Made by a program: the position numbers and the translations under genes. Shown in pieces: positions 9,150 to 17,915 of a stretch of DNA of 64,000 nucleotides. Under the pieces are notes generated by a model. The model saw only the letters and a program-made list of their open reading frames with translations. It did not search any database and was not told the DNA's origin. Positions within the stretch are counted from its first letter, which is position 1. Every line of letters starts with the position of its first letter. Source of the DNA: Bacteroidota bacterium (GTDB lineage: Bacteria; Bacteroidota; Bacteroidia; Cytophagales; Cytophagaceae); the NCBI GenBank assembly GCA_023458555.1, contig JAEWYS010000004.1:1-64000 (forward strand), written 5' to 3'.

Positions 9150-9771
9150 TATCAAATATACGCAATAAGAGCATTGTTTCTCCCAATCATCATACCTTAA
9201 CAATATAATAATAATCAAAAACTTAACCTCACAATAAGTTACCATACCAGTGGCATATCTTACCTTATTGCAGGAAAGAATCCATTTTCTACGCATATAT
9301 ATTTATGAATAACCGGTCATGAAAATCCAGTTCGAAGAGTAGTTTCGGTTGGCTGTCGGTTACAGCCCTCCAAGGTTCGTTATTCGCCATATACAAAACC
9401 CTGGAGGTTTGGTTACCGGATACAGACACGAAATAGCAGAGCATTTTTCTATTTCACCCTACATATCAAGGTCAAAAAAATATACTTTTTTGTTTCAGTA
9501 TCATCACACCAGAAGCTGTGCATTTTCATCAGGTAGCTGTAATAAGTCTTTCCCTACTTTGTGGAGAAATTATACATATTTTTCCAGAGGTTCAGGCAAT
9601 TTGTATTCACATACGTTTGCCGGCAATATATAGTCAAACCTTCTTACTATTTTTCAATATTGAGAAGGTCCATGAAATAGAGCATACATAATCAGAGTCA
9701 TGTTATCATTTCCCAATAAAAAGATCAATACGATCGGAGAAAAGGAGATATAAAAAATACTTTATCCTGCC
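9150..9771. other. gene-free AT-rich stretch with degenerate reading frames
   Basis: No intact gene is supported here. On the minus strand, short open stretches interrupted by stops look protein-like. One runs from about 9635 to 9510 (containing LPEPLEKYV, a stop, then FLHKVGKDLLQLPDEN), and another is a 51-codon frame at 9289-9444. They may be relics of a decayed gene, but I could not assign a family. Nothing else was recognised. Confidence 0.4.
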
Positions 9772-10005
9772 TCATTTATCACCAACCCCGCTTTTACCAT
9801 TTGCCTTTTTCATTTTTCCAATCCAGAGATACAGTGTCCACAGCACAGTGATACCGAACACAATAAAAAGCGGGATATAATAATGCCGGACTACATCATG
9901 GAAATAAGCGCCGACAATGATATAGAAGCTGGCGACGCAGAGTTTAAACGGGATAAACTCCATGTTGCTCCAGCAAGTTTTTGCACGAAAGAAATTCATA
10001 GACAC
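9772..10005 (-). CDS. small conserved membrane protein
   Basis: This 77-residue protein has two hydrophobic segments (about 20-40 and 42-62) and a basic C-terminal tail. The N-terminal sequence FFRAKTCWSNMEFIPFKLCVA resembles small uncharacterised membrane proteins I associate with Cytophagales genomes. The start may be at codon 3 (MNFFRAK). The function is unknown. It stands alone, with gaps of more than 200 bases on both sides. Confidence 0.6.
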   Translation of the reverse strand: MSMNFFRAKTCWSNMEFIPFKLCVASFYIIVGAYFHDVVRHYYIPLFIVFGITVLWTLYLWIGKMKKANGKSGVGDK

Positions 10006-10253
10006 TATATTTTATACTGAAGAACCTTTATATACCTGTTTTGTTGTTCCACATACCCCCAAGAGAAAGGGATAACGATTTAGCAACCTGGTCCCGGAAG
10101 CAGGTTGTCCGGATCTGATATCATATTGTATAAATCACTGTAGTGAAAGAAACTTAACCATTTTACCTGTTTTCATTTTTTACCGTTACTTTTTATCAAA
10201 AAAAGTCTATTTTCGGCGTGCAAAAATCCAGGTAACAACGTTTTGATTTTTCT

Positions 10254-11405
10254 ATGCCAAGCTCCAGAGAAGAATACTCAATAAAGTCCTTTATCCGGCT
10301 TTGGAAGCCATTTTTCAGTGATCTTCGTAACTGGTTTGTTTTCTTCGGTACTTTATTAATTCTCCTGTTGATATTCTTCACCGGTTTTTATAAGCAGGAC
10401 CTTGTCATTTTTCCGAATACCGCGGGAAAGAACGGCTATGTAATATATAATGACTCTTCCAATCTCGGACACTCCAAAGTCATTGATTACACCCAGACAG
10501 ATTCATCGCTCCGTATCAGCTTTATGCTGCATGAAGGATTTATCAACCCATACGTTGGTATTCGTTTTTTTCCTGACAACCCGACCCAAGAGCTCAATAT
10601 CTCGGGTTATAACCAGATGACAATAAAAGTATCCGGCAGTCCGATCAGCCATCTTATTTTGTATCTGATCACCGCTGATCACCAGGTAAAAGACAGCCTG
10701 CACCCACTTGCTCACAGACATTCTGGTACAGGAATTAAAGTATCCCCGATGCCTGAATCAGCTACCATATCATTCAATCAGTTTCAGACTCCCGACTGGT
10801 GGTACGAAGAAATAGACCAGTTGCCTCATGAATTTACCAGCCCGGAACTTCAGCATTTCAAAGGTATCGCTATTACGACAGGTATCAAAACTGAACTAAA
10901 TACACCACATTGGCTTGAGATTCATTCAGTAATATTTCAGAAAGACAATAGCATTGTGCTGTATATTTTATCAGTAATTCAGGCCCTCGTTCTGTTTTTA
11001 TTACTGATCAGATACTATACTGCCCTGAATCGAAAAAAACGAACAATCACAGTCAACTACAAACCCGTTGCCATCGAAGCAGAAAAGCCGGATCAGACAA
11101 AATCCTTTCTCGATTATATACACACGCATTTTTCTGACCCGGAACTTAGTCTCAAAACGGTATCAAAGCATTCCGGAGTTCATCAGCGTGTTATTACAGA
11201 AACCATTGCACAGCGGTTTAACTGTAATTTCAAAACCTATATCAATCAGATCAGAATAAAGGAGGCTCAGCGACTTCTCAGGGAATCCAATCTTAATATC
11301 AGTGAAATCGCTTACAACGTCGGATTCAACAGTCCGAGCAATTTTAACCGAGTCTTCAAAAACCTTACCGGTAAAAATCCAACCGAGTTTATCAGAGAAG
11401 TATAA
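10254..11405 (+). CDS. membrane-anchored AraC-family transcription regulator
   Basis: This 383-residue protein is predicted to span the inner membrane twice. A hydrophobic segment at about 25-48 and another at about 242-262 flank a region (50-240) that looks like an extracytoplasmic beta-sandwich. The C-terminal 100 residues form an AraC-type double helix-turn-helix, with the second-helix signature ISEIAYNVGFNSPSNFNRVFKNLTGKNPTEF. The design suggests a one-component sensor that binds a ligand outside and DNA inside. It lies 160 bases upstream of a secreted GH5 enzyme on the same strand, so a saccharide-responsive role is a reasonable inference. Confidence 0.85.
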   Translation: MPSSREEYSIKSFIRLWKPFFSDLRNWFVFFGTLLILLLIFFTGFYKQDLVIFPNTAGKNGYVIYNDSSNLGHSKVIDYTQTDSSLRISFMLHEGFINPYVGIRFFPDNPTQELNISGYNQMTIKVSGSPISHLILYLITADHQVKDSLHPLAHRHSGTGIKVSPMPESATISFNQFQTPDWWYEEIDQLPHEFTSPELQHFKGIAITTGIKTELNTPHWLEIHSVIFQKDNSIVLYILSVIQALVLFLLLIRYYTALNRKKRTITVNYKPVAIEAEKPDQTKSFLDYIHTHFSDPELSLKTVSKHSGVHQRVITETIAQRFNCNFKTYINQIRIKEAQRLLRESNLNISEIAYNVGFNSPSNFNRVFKNLTGKNPTEFIREV

Positions 11406-11565
11406 GAAAATCAAAATAATGCATTTTTTGTAAAGCAATTTACATTTTTTACAAATAGTATTTTAAAAAGAAAAATCATAATTGCACTATGACAAAGCTG
11501 TATTGCCCGGCCGACTATTCCGGACAATAACCCGTCTTGTTCATCAGGTTCAAACTAGCAGCATT

Positions 11566-13422
11566 ATGATTAAAAAAATTATTCTTTCAGTAAGCCTTTT
11601 TCTGAGTGCCTGCATGGCATTTTCACAGGAATTTATCCGACGCGATGGCAAAAAGCTGATGTACCATGGAGAAGAAATATTCCTGAGGGGTATGGCTTTC
11701 GGCAACATGGTATGGGATGACCGTTTTACCCCTGACCAGCATCATTCGGAAGTTGACTACAAAAGAGTTTCGGCACTGGGAATGAATGTGCTTCGCTTCT
11801 ATATGAACTATAAAACATTTGAAGATGATGCGAATCCATATACCTACAAAGCCAGTGGCTGGCAATGGATTGACCGCAATATTCAGTGGGCTAAGAAACA
11901 CAATATCTTTCTGATCCTGAATATGCACGTCCCCCAGGGAGGCTTCCAGTCTCAGTGCAACGGAGATGAGCTCTGGACGGAACCGGAAAATCAGGATCGT
12001 GTCTCTGCTCTCTGGAAAGCTATTGCTGAACGCTATAAGGATGAACCCCAGATTGCCGGGTACGATATTATCAACGAGCCCATTCCGGTAGAAAGTACAG
12101 AAAGCTGGAGTATTCTCGCTCAACGCATCATTGACAGCATTCGCAGCGTGGACAATAATCATCTGATTATTACAGAGCGGGCCATTGCACTGGATTGCAA
12201 CTATGGATATGCCGATGCAAACAACAATTATCCTCAGATCACTGAAGAAAACCTGATGTATACCGTACATCTTTATGATCCGTATGAGTTTACCCATCAG
12301 CTTCTTGACTGGGCCGGTACCGGCGATGGCGGTTCTTATCCCGATCCGGATCTGATAACTGCTCCGTCTGATGCCAGCTATGCCACGGGAAATTACAGTA
12401 ATCCATCGGTTAAAACAGGAACTTCCGGCTGGACATATTATGAAGGTGTACCTTTTACTGTTGACACAGATACCCTTGTACTGGGAAGAGTGGTATTTGT
12501 AAGTAATGGCATCAACAGCGGCAGAATCTGGTTTGACGATATCGAAGTCAGAGAGCTGGACAGCCAGGGCAACCTGATACGCGCACTCTTCTCTGACCCG
12601 CTGGACAAAGGAAGCTTCTGGTGGTGGTCTTCCGACAATACAGGTACACATACTACCGCCAGCTCAGGACACAACGACGGTTTTTCGGTCATGGTCACGG
12701 GCAACAAAGCAGCCGCATCTGTGATATGCCCTGCCTTCGCCTTCCGGATTACCAAAGGCAATCAGTACGTTATTTCCGGCTGGATGAAAGGAGAAAACAT
12801 ACCCGCCGGAGCCTCTGCCAGTATTACTACCGAGTTTTATCATTCTCCTTCGGGATCACAGCCTTATGTACGCAATTATGAATTTCTCAGGGACAAAATC
12901 GTCCAGTATGCACAATATATTGAAGACAAAGGCTTTCCTGTGTATTTTGGTGAATTCGGAGCTGCCAGAACGGCGTTTGAAAACAATAAGGGCGGTGAGC
13001 GCTGGGTAGCCGATGCCCTGAAAATATTTGACAGCCTCGGTTATCACTTTACCTATCACTCCTACAAAGAATCCAGCTTCGGCTATTATGACGGATGGGA
13101 TCAGCCGGTTGATACCACAACTGTTAATACAAAGCTCCAAAAAGTTTTCAGAGATTTTTTTGGCAAAACAACAACACCTACAGGAGTCAAAAAAAAAACA
13201 GAAAATAACCTGAGAGTATATCCCAATCCAACTGGCAGTCAGATTACCATTATACTCAATGAACCCGGTTCTCATACCGTTGAAATTCTGAACATGAACG
13301 GAAATAAGATACTGCAAACATGGACAGGTACCATAGATGTAGGCCATCTTCCTCAAGGTACTTACATTGTAAAAGTACAAAGCCGGGATCAGATATATTA
13401 TGACAAACTTATCGTAAAGTAA
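11566..13422 (+). CDS. secreted GH5 glycoside hydrolase with T9SS sorting domain
   Basis: This 618-residue enzyme is a glycoside hydrolase family 5 (cellulase/mannanase clan) protein. The chosen ATG opens a clean signal peptide (MIKKIILSVSLFLS, cleavage near AFSQ); an in-frame upstream ATG at 11482 would bury it. The acid/base is Glu171 in IINEPIP and the nucleophile is Glu463 in YFGEFGA. Between them lies a non-catalytic insert of about 150 residues (roughly 250-410), rich in Thr and Gly and resembling a carbohydrate-binding beta-sandwich. The last 75 residues (LRVYPNP ... KLIVK) are a type A T9SS sorting domain. The substrate is likely a beta-glucan or mannan, but this cannot be fixed here. 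Confidence 0.9.
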   Translation: MIKKIILSVSLFLSACMAFSQEFIRRDGKKLMYHGEEIFLRGMAFGNMVWDDRFTPDQHHSEVDYKRVSALGMNVLRFYMNYKTFEDDANPYTYKASGWQWIDRNIQWAKKHNIFLILNMHVPQGGFQSQCNGDELWTEPENQDRVSALWKAIAERYKDEPQIAGYDIINEPIPVESTESWSILAQRIIDSIRSVDNNHLIITERAIALDCNYGYADANNNYPQITEENLMYTVHLYDPYEFTHQLLDWAGTGDGGSYPDPDLITAPSDASYATGNYSNPSVKTGTSGWTYYEGVPFTVDTDTLVLGRVVFVSNGINSGRIWFDDIEVRELDSQGNLIRALFSDPLDKGSFWWWSSDNTGTHTTASSGHNDGFSVMVTGNKAAASVICPAFAFRITKGNQYVISGWMKGENIPAGASASITTEFYHSPSGSQPYVRNYEFLRDKIVQYAQYIEDKGFPVYFGEFGAARTAFENNKGGERWVADALKIFDSLGYHFTYHSYKESSFGYYDGWDQPVDTTTVNTKLQKVFRDFFGKTTTPTGVKKKTENNLRVYPNPTGSQITIILNEPGSHTVEILNMNGNKILQTWTGTIDVGHLPQGTYIVKVQSRDQIYYDKLIVK

Positions 13423-13454
13423 TCATCATAACTAACCCCACCCTTAACCCAGAA

Positions 13455-13488
13455 GACCGTCAGACCGCCACAGTTGACGGTCTTTTTT
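13455..13488 (+). terminator. Rho-independent terminator after the GH5 gene
   Basis: An 8-base perfect stem (GACCGTCA 13455-13462, TGACGGTC 13475-13482) is followed by six T residues. It lies 33 bases after the GH5 stop codon. Confidence 0.85.
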
Positions 13489-13632
13489 ATGGACAAAAAC
13501 TGGAAATGTCATTTTACAAGGAAAAAAGGACTCTGGAGAACTCTTCAGGCAGAATAGCACATTTATAGATAATCTGAGTATGACCGCAACAGCGAACTAT
13601 CCACCTAAAAGCTGATAAATGCAAAAAACGCA

Positions 13633-13667
13633 AATAAAAAAAGAGGTTGCCTCCCGGACAACCTCTT
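13633..13667 (-). terminator. Rho-independent terminator for the minus-strand gene at 13688
   Basis: A 9-base perfect stem (AAGAGGTTG 13641-13649 with 13659-13667) is flanked by an A-run that becomes a U-run on the minus strand. It lies just after the stop of the interrupted gene. Confidence 0.8.
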
Positions 13668-13687
13668 CCCGCTTTAACAGAATAATA

Positions 13688-14296
13688 CTATTTCAATACT
13701 TTATTAGCCAGATGCTTGGCAGTAGCTTTACCCAATAGTGCATATGCTTCCTGAATTCTGACACCTGTATCAAAATCATATCCCATTGCATCTTTACCTG
13801 GCACTTTTAAAGCAGTAAGTTTTCCTAATTCCTTACCAGTCTTGTTATCAACAAAGATAATTACCGCATCGATAGACGCTGGCCTGCGAACAACGCCTAC
13901 ATTGAATCCGGGCTCGGTAAAAGTCGTACGTACAATCGCCTTGACAGGGGCGTCTGTATAATCCTTTCCGGCTTCCAGACCATACTTCTGAACATATTTA
14001 TTAAATAACTCGTCAAACTTAGGCTCGAAGCGGCGCTCACGGTCATCATACCAGGCTGCCTTCCACTTATCTCCGCTGCCCGGCTCCTTCTCATTGCGCT
14101 GAGCAACTTTCTCATTTATATATTGCTCCTCATTTACATATTTTCCGACACGCATTTCGTCATAATCATATACCAGCTGAATTCTTCCGGCATCTTTCAA
14201 TGCACTCAAATCGCCTTTCTGAGATATCTTTTAAGCCTGCACTCCCATGGCGATAAAAATCACCGAAAAAAGTGTTACAAATAGTTTAATGTTCAT
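13688..14296 (-). pseudogene. secreted hypothetical protein interrupted by a nonsense codon
   Basis: A frame opens at ATG 14296 with a convincing signal peptide (MNIKLFVTLFSVIFIAMGVQA) and meets TAA at 14233-14231, exactly at the expected cleavage site. The same frame then continues for about 180 codons without a stop, to 13688. One base change (TAA from CAA, giving AQKISQ) would restore a normal secreted protein of about 200 residues. The body (for example VYDYDEMRVGKYV, KAIVRTTFTEPGF, VDNKTGKEL) looks intact and resembles uncharacterised Bacteroidota secreted proteins. An internal start at 14209 could make a cytoplasmic product, but without its export signal. It may be a real null allele or a sequencing error. 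Confidence 0.8.
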
Positions 14297-14449
14297 ATTG
14301 TTTTTTGTTATTAATGATTTGAAGTACGAAAGTATTAAAATTTAGTTCAGCAGCGCGGGCTCCAATAAATAATTCTGGACTGATAACCATAATTTATCCG
14401 GGACAAAAGATCTTCCGGGGAGTTTAAAAAAAATAAAACAGCAGAAACA

Positions 14450-15106
14450 ATGGAGATTAAGGCAATAGAAATAACCAGTCCTGAAATAAGTGCTACCAGA
14501 CAGTTCTATCATAAAAAACTCGGATTCAAGATTCACCACGATACCAAAGACAAAATCTCTTTTGAAACCGGCAGCTCTATACTCACTTTTATTCTCAGCA
14601 GTCAGCCAAGGCCACGGTATCACTTCGCATTTCTGATACCTGACAATACTGTTTCCGACGCGCTCGAATGGCTCAGTAGCCGAGCCACGCTTATCCGCAA
14701 CCCTGCCGATAAACTGATTACAGACTTCAAAAGCTGGAATGCCCGATCTATCTATTTTTATGACAACAATGGGAATATTCTCGAATTTATTGCCCGCTTG
14801 GATTTGCAGAATGCCAGCACTGAAAAATTTTCAGCATCATCTATCCGCTGTCTTAATGAGATTGGTCTGGTCGTTGACGCACCATTGAGTTATTCTGAAA
14901 AACTTATCCATAAACTGGCAATTGATTATTTTGACAAAGGCCCTAAAAAAGAAGACTTTGTCGTACTAGGCGACAATCAGGGGCTTCTGATTATCTCCGG
15001 TACCAACAGAAACTGGTTTCCGACAGAGCATAAGGCAAAGAAATATTATCTCAAAACTGTGCTGGCTATCAATGGTGAACAAAAAGAAATCAGCCTGTAT
15101 GAGTAA
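14450..15106 (+). CDS. VOC family protein (two-module glyoxalase-like)
   Basis: This 218-residue protein has a vicinal-oxygen-chelate module in its first 120 residues (FYHKKLGFKI, then YFYDNNGNILEFIAR with the typical metal-side Glu). A second, less conserved half (LNEIGLVVDAPLSYSEKLIHK) resembles a divergent second module. No partner enzyme lies next to it, so the substrate is unknown. It is isolated between a broken gene and a gene relic. Confidence 0.8.
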   Translation: MEIKAIEITSPEISATRQFYHKKLGFKIHHDTKDKISFETGSSILTFILSSQPRPRYHFAFLIPDNTVSDALEWLSSRATLIRNPADKLITDFKSWNARSIYFYDNNGNILEFIARLDLQNASTEKFSASSIRCLNEIGLVVDAPLSYSEKLIHKLAIDYFDKGPKKEDFVVLGDNQGLLIISGTNRNWFPTEHKAKKYYLKTVLAINGEQKEISLYE

Positions 15107-15182
15107 TAACTTTCCTGTCGGAGCGGATCAGAAGTCAGAATCAGGGTACTCCCCTCTGATCTGAATGTGGAAAAATACCATA
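15107..15182. other. short intergenic stretch
   Basis: Between the VOC gene and the DUF4349 relic. No feature seen. Confidence 0.3.
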
Positions 15183-15420
15183 TTACCGCATCTCTCTTTT
15201 TTTCAGTCCGCGTCTTCGATTCCACCGTTTGTATAACAACAATCCGGCAAAAAACCACCTACTACCCCAAACGGCCATATAGTAATCAACGCTACCACAA
15301 ACCAGAGAAAGCTCTTCCAGCCGTTACGAAGCGCCTGACCCAGCCTGCCACCAAATCCAAAGGACGAAGACGTCCGTTCATAAAACTCAATATTCAGCGT
15401 ACACCTGATTACGCAGATAG
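15183..15420 (-). pseudogene. C-terminal relic of a DUF4349-like membrane protein
   Basis: On the minus strand a frame reads TLNIEFYERTSSSFGFGGRL, then LGQALRNGWKSFLWFVVALI and WPFGVVGG. This is the pattern of the C-terminal end of DUF4349 proteins, a periplasmic domain followed by one membrane helix. The frame then goes wrong near a T-run (about 15253). The expected basic tail (GLLLYKRWNRRRGLKK) continues in another frame and ends at TAA 15185-15183. The first 200 or more residues of a normal DUF4349 protein are absent, so the gene is both truncated and frameshifted. Confidence 0.65.
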
Positions 15421-15578
15421 TTGAATCACAAATAACAACTAAAAGGCCGATATTTGTTAAAATACAATTTCACCTTATTCCCTGACACACCCTGCTATTC
15501 TGCTGCATTTTGTGTATATTTAACACATTACATTCATTGCAAAAATACACCTGACAAATCCATTATCATACATATATC
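15421..15578. other. intergenic region upstream of the RDD gene
   Basis: This AT-rich stretch separates the DUF4349 relic from the RDD gene and presumably holds the latter's promoter. No clear TAnnTTTG motif, hairpin or small gene was seen. Confidence 0.3.
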
Positions 15579-16454
15579 ATGGCCATAACCAGTCAGACAC
15601 CCAACTCCGGATTAAGAATCGCTGCCATGCTGATCGACCATTTCATTATGACCCTGGTGATCGTCCTGATCGCGGCGCCCGGATTTGTTTCTGTATTTGC
15701 ACAAGTCTTTGAAACCAGCCATGATCCCGTCTCCATGCAAGCTGGCAAAATTATACTTCCTTGTATTATCGGTTTCAGCATATACTTCAACAAGGACCTG
15801 CTTAATGGCCAAAGTCCGGCCAAACGCATTCTCAAATTGCAGGTTATGGACGATACGACGGGACGCCCTGCCGGGCCTCTTAAATGCCTGATACGCAACT
15901 GCACCATGATGTTCTGGCCGCTCGAAGTACTGCTCCTGATAAAGAATCCCGGCAAAAGACTCGGAGATAAGATAGCAGGAACAAGCGTCATATGCACTGA
16001 AAACCCGGGAAAGAGTACACTAAATAAACCCTTCGCTGTGCTTTCGCTGAGTATAGCCATTGCCTTTTTCTCCCTTTTGTTTTCTCCCTTCCTGCTGCTT
16101 AATCCATTTGCTGATATTCCTTCAGTTCTCTATCAGACAGACTCATTTCAGGCAGATAAAAGTGCAGAAAGCAGCCGGCATATTGAAGCAGAGCTCAACC
16201 ATCTGATCCGGAAAGCCGATATCCGGGTATATGATCAGATCGAAAATGATGACCGGAATTATATTTCAGCGATCGTGTACTTTCGCAACAAAGAAGACTT
16301 TGAGAACCTCGACACCGCCGAAAATGAAATAGCTGCCGCATTGCAAAGCCATTTTCCGCTAAACAGCAACCTGTGCTTTGTCAAGTTTGTGTATAAGCAA
16401 TCAGGCAGTACCAGCATACGACAACAGTTATATGAGTCTCAGCCTTTGCCTTAG
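15579..16454 (+). CDS. RDD family membrane protein
   Basis: This 291-residue protein carries the RDD domain: NSGLRIAAMLIDHFIM with the key Arg and Asp in the first helix, a second helix near 60, and GQSPAKRILKLQVMD with the conserved Lys/Arg-Ile-Leu turn. A further hydrophobic helix lies near 150-175. The last 110 residues form a soluble domain not usual for short RDD proteins. RDD proteins are thought to be transport or membrane-stress factors, but their mechanism is not settled. It precedes a TPR-AAA+ ATPase and a TPR membrane protein on the same strand, suggesting a shared function. Confidence 0.85.
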   Translation: MAITSQTPNSGLRIAAMLIDHFIMTLVIVLIAAPGFVSVFAQVFETSHDPVSMQAGKIILPCIIGFSIYFNKDLLNGQSPAKRILKLQVMDDTTGRPAGPLKCLIRNCTMMFWPLEVLLLIKNPGKRLGDKIAGTSVICTENPGKSTLNKPFAVLSLSIAIAFFSLLFSPFLLLNPFADIPSVLYQTDSFQADKSAESSRHIEAELNHLIRKADIRVYDQIENDDRNYISAIVYFRNKEDFENLDTAENEIAAALQSHFPLNSNLCFVKFVYKQSGSTSIRQQLYESQPLP

Positions 16455-16581
16455 GATCAGAAAAGAACCGGCAGCAGCAGAATACTTTACCGATAGTTTT
16501 CAGTATCTTCGGGTCAATGACTTATCTGCACGTCCGGATAGGTACATTTAATTACAGTCATACACTATATTTCAATCGCCA

Positions 16582-17889
16582 ATGAGTGATCAGACCATTG
16601 ACAGTTTACGGGCAGCCCTGCTTCATTCTCCCGACAATATACCACTGCGAATGCTGCTTGCCGATACATTACTGTCTTATGACAGACTGGATGAAGCAGA
16701 GGAAGAATATACCTTCATCCTCAACCTGAGCGATAGTATCAAAGCGAAAACAGGTCTGGCTAAAATCTTTTTCAAAAAAAGAAAATATTCTGCCTGCAAC
16801 GTAATTCTTGAAACCGTCATGGAAACCTACAGCCAGGAACCGGAAATACTGACACTCTATGCCAAAGCATTGTTAAAGGAAAACGAGCCGGAAAAAGCCA
16901 TGGCAGCGTACCGGCACGCGCTCGAGCTAAATCCTTCTTTTTCGGACGAGGAGCTTGACCGTGAATTCAGAATAAAAAGTCTTCAGACAGAACAGTCGTC
17001 TGAAGAAGAAACAGACAGTCGGTTCTTGCAGAAGCCTTCCGTCAGCTTTGATGATGTGGGAGGCATGGATTCGGTAAAAAAGGAAATTGAACTGAAAATT
17101 ATCCGTCCGCTGCTACATCCGGAATTGTATAAAGCCTATGGCAAAAAAACCGGTGGCGGAATACTTCTTTACGGTCCGCCCGGTTGTGGCAAAACATATA
17201 TAGCCAAAGCCACTGCCGGACAGGTCAACGCCCGCTTTATTTCAGTCAGTCTCAATGATATTCTGGATATGTGGATTGGCAACAGCGAAAAAAATCTGCA
17301 TGAGTTGTTTGAGCTTGCCCGTAAAAATGCTCCCTGTGTTTTATTCATTGACGAAATCGATGCACTGGGAGCCAGTCGCCGGGATATGAAGCACTCCGGT
17401 GGTCGTCATCTGATCAATCAGTTTCTGCAGGAGCTGGATGGAATTGAGCACAGCAATGAAGGGGTGCTGGTGCTGGGAGCAACCAACACTCCATGGAATC
17501 TGGATCCTGCATTCAGACGCCCCGGTCGCTTTGATCGTATTATTTTTGTGCCGCCCCCGGACGAAATCACCAGAGAATCTATACTTCGGCTCAAACTCAA
17601 AAGCAAGCCGGCGGAAAACATTGACTTTCGGCAGATTGCAAAAAATACGCCCGATTATTCCGGAGCCGATATCGATGCGCTTATCGATATCGCTGTCGAG
17701 CAGAAGCTGGAAGCATCTTTTAGCGACGGAATACCAAAGCCATTGGTAACCGCAGATCTGATCAGTGCAGCAAAAAAGCACCGCTCCACTACCAGAGAAT
17801 GGTTCACAACAGCCAAAAACTTTGCTCTGTTTGCCAACGACTCAGGTTTGTATGATGATATTCTGTCCTATCTCAACATAAAAAAATAA
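16582..17889 (+). CDS. TPR-AAA+ ATPase (CDC48/FtsH-like core)
   Basis: This 435-residue protein fuses N-terminal TPR repeats (about 1-130) to one classical AAA+ module. Walker A is GPPGCGKT at 198-205, Walker B is FIDEID with Asp257 and Glu258, and the second region of homology RRPGRFDR supplies arginine fingers. A pore-loop-like DMWIGNSEKN sits after Walker A. There is no protease domain and no membrane segment, so it resembles a segregase or unfoldase rather than FtsH. It lies between an RDD membrane protein and a TPR protein with membrane helices, which may anchor it or supply substrates. The ATPase family is certain; the role is not. Confidence 0.9.
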   Translation: MSDQTIDSLRAALLHSPDNIPLRMLLADTLLSYDRLDEAEEEYTFILNLSDSIKAKTGLAKIFFKKRKYSACNVILETVMETYSQEPEILTLYAKALLKENEPEKAMAAYRHALELNPSFSDEELDREFRIKSLQTEQSSEEETDSRFLQKPSVSFDDVGGMDSVKKEIELKIIRPLLHPELYKAYGKKTGGGILLYGPPGCGKTYIAKATAGQVNARFISVSLNDILDMWIGNSEKNLHELFELARKNAPCVLFIDEIDALGASRRDMKHSGGRHLINQFLQELDGIEHSNEGVLVLGATNTPWNLDPAFRRPGRFDRIIFVPPPDEITRESILRLKLKSKPAENIDFRQIAKNTPDYSGADIDALIDIAVEQKLEASFSDGIPKPLVTADLISAAKKHRSTTREWFTTAKNFALFANDSGLYDDILSYLNIKK

Positions 17890-17915
17890 AACCATTTATC
17901 AACCAGTCTGTGACC

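Noticed and set aside
9165..9176. 12-base match AATAAGAGCATT-type shared with about 27964
   Set aside because: Too short to be significant in 64 kb and not associated with matching features.
9349..9633. 94-codon plus-strand frame
   Set aside because: No recognisable domain; the opposite strand shows better, though broken, protein-like sequence.
11623..12651. 342-codon antisense frame inside the GH5 gene
   Set aside because: Exactly antisense to a well-supported enzyme; codon symmetry explains its length.
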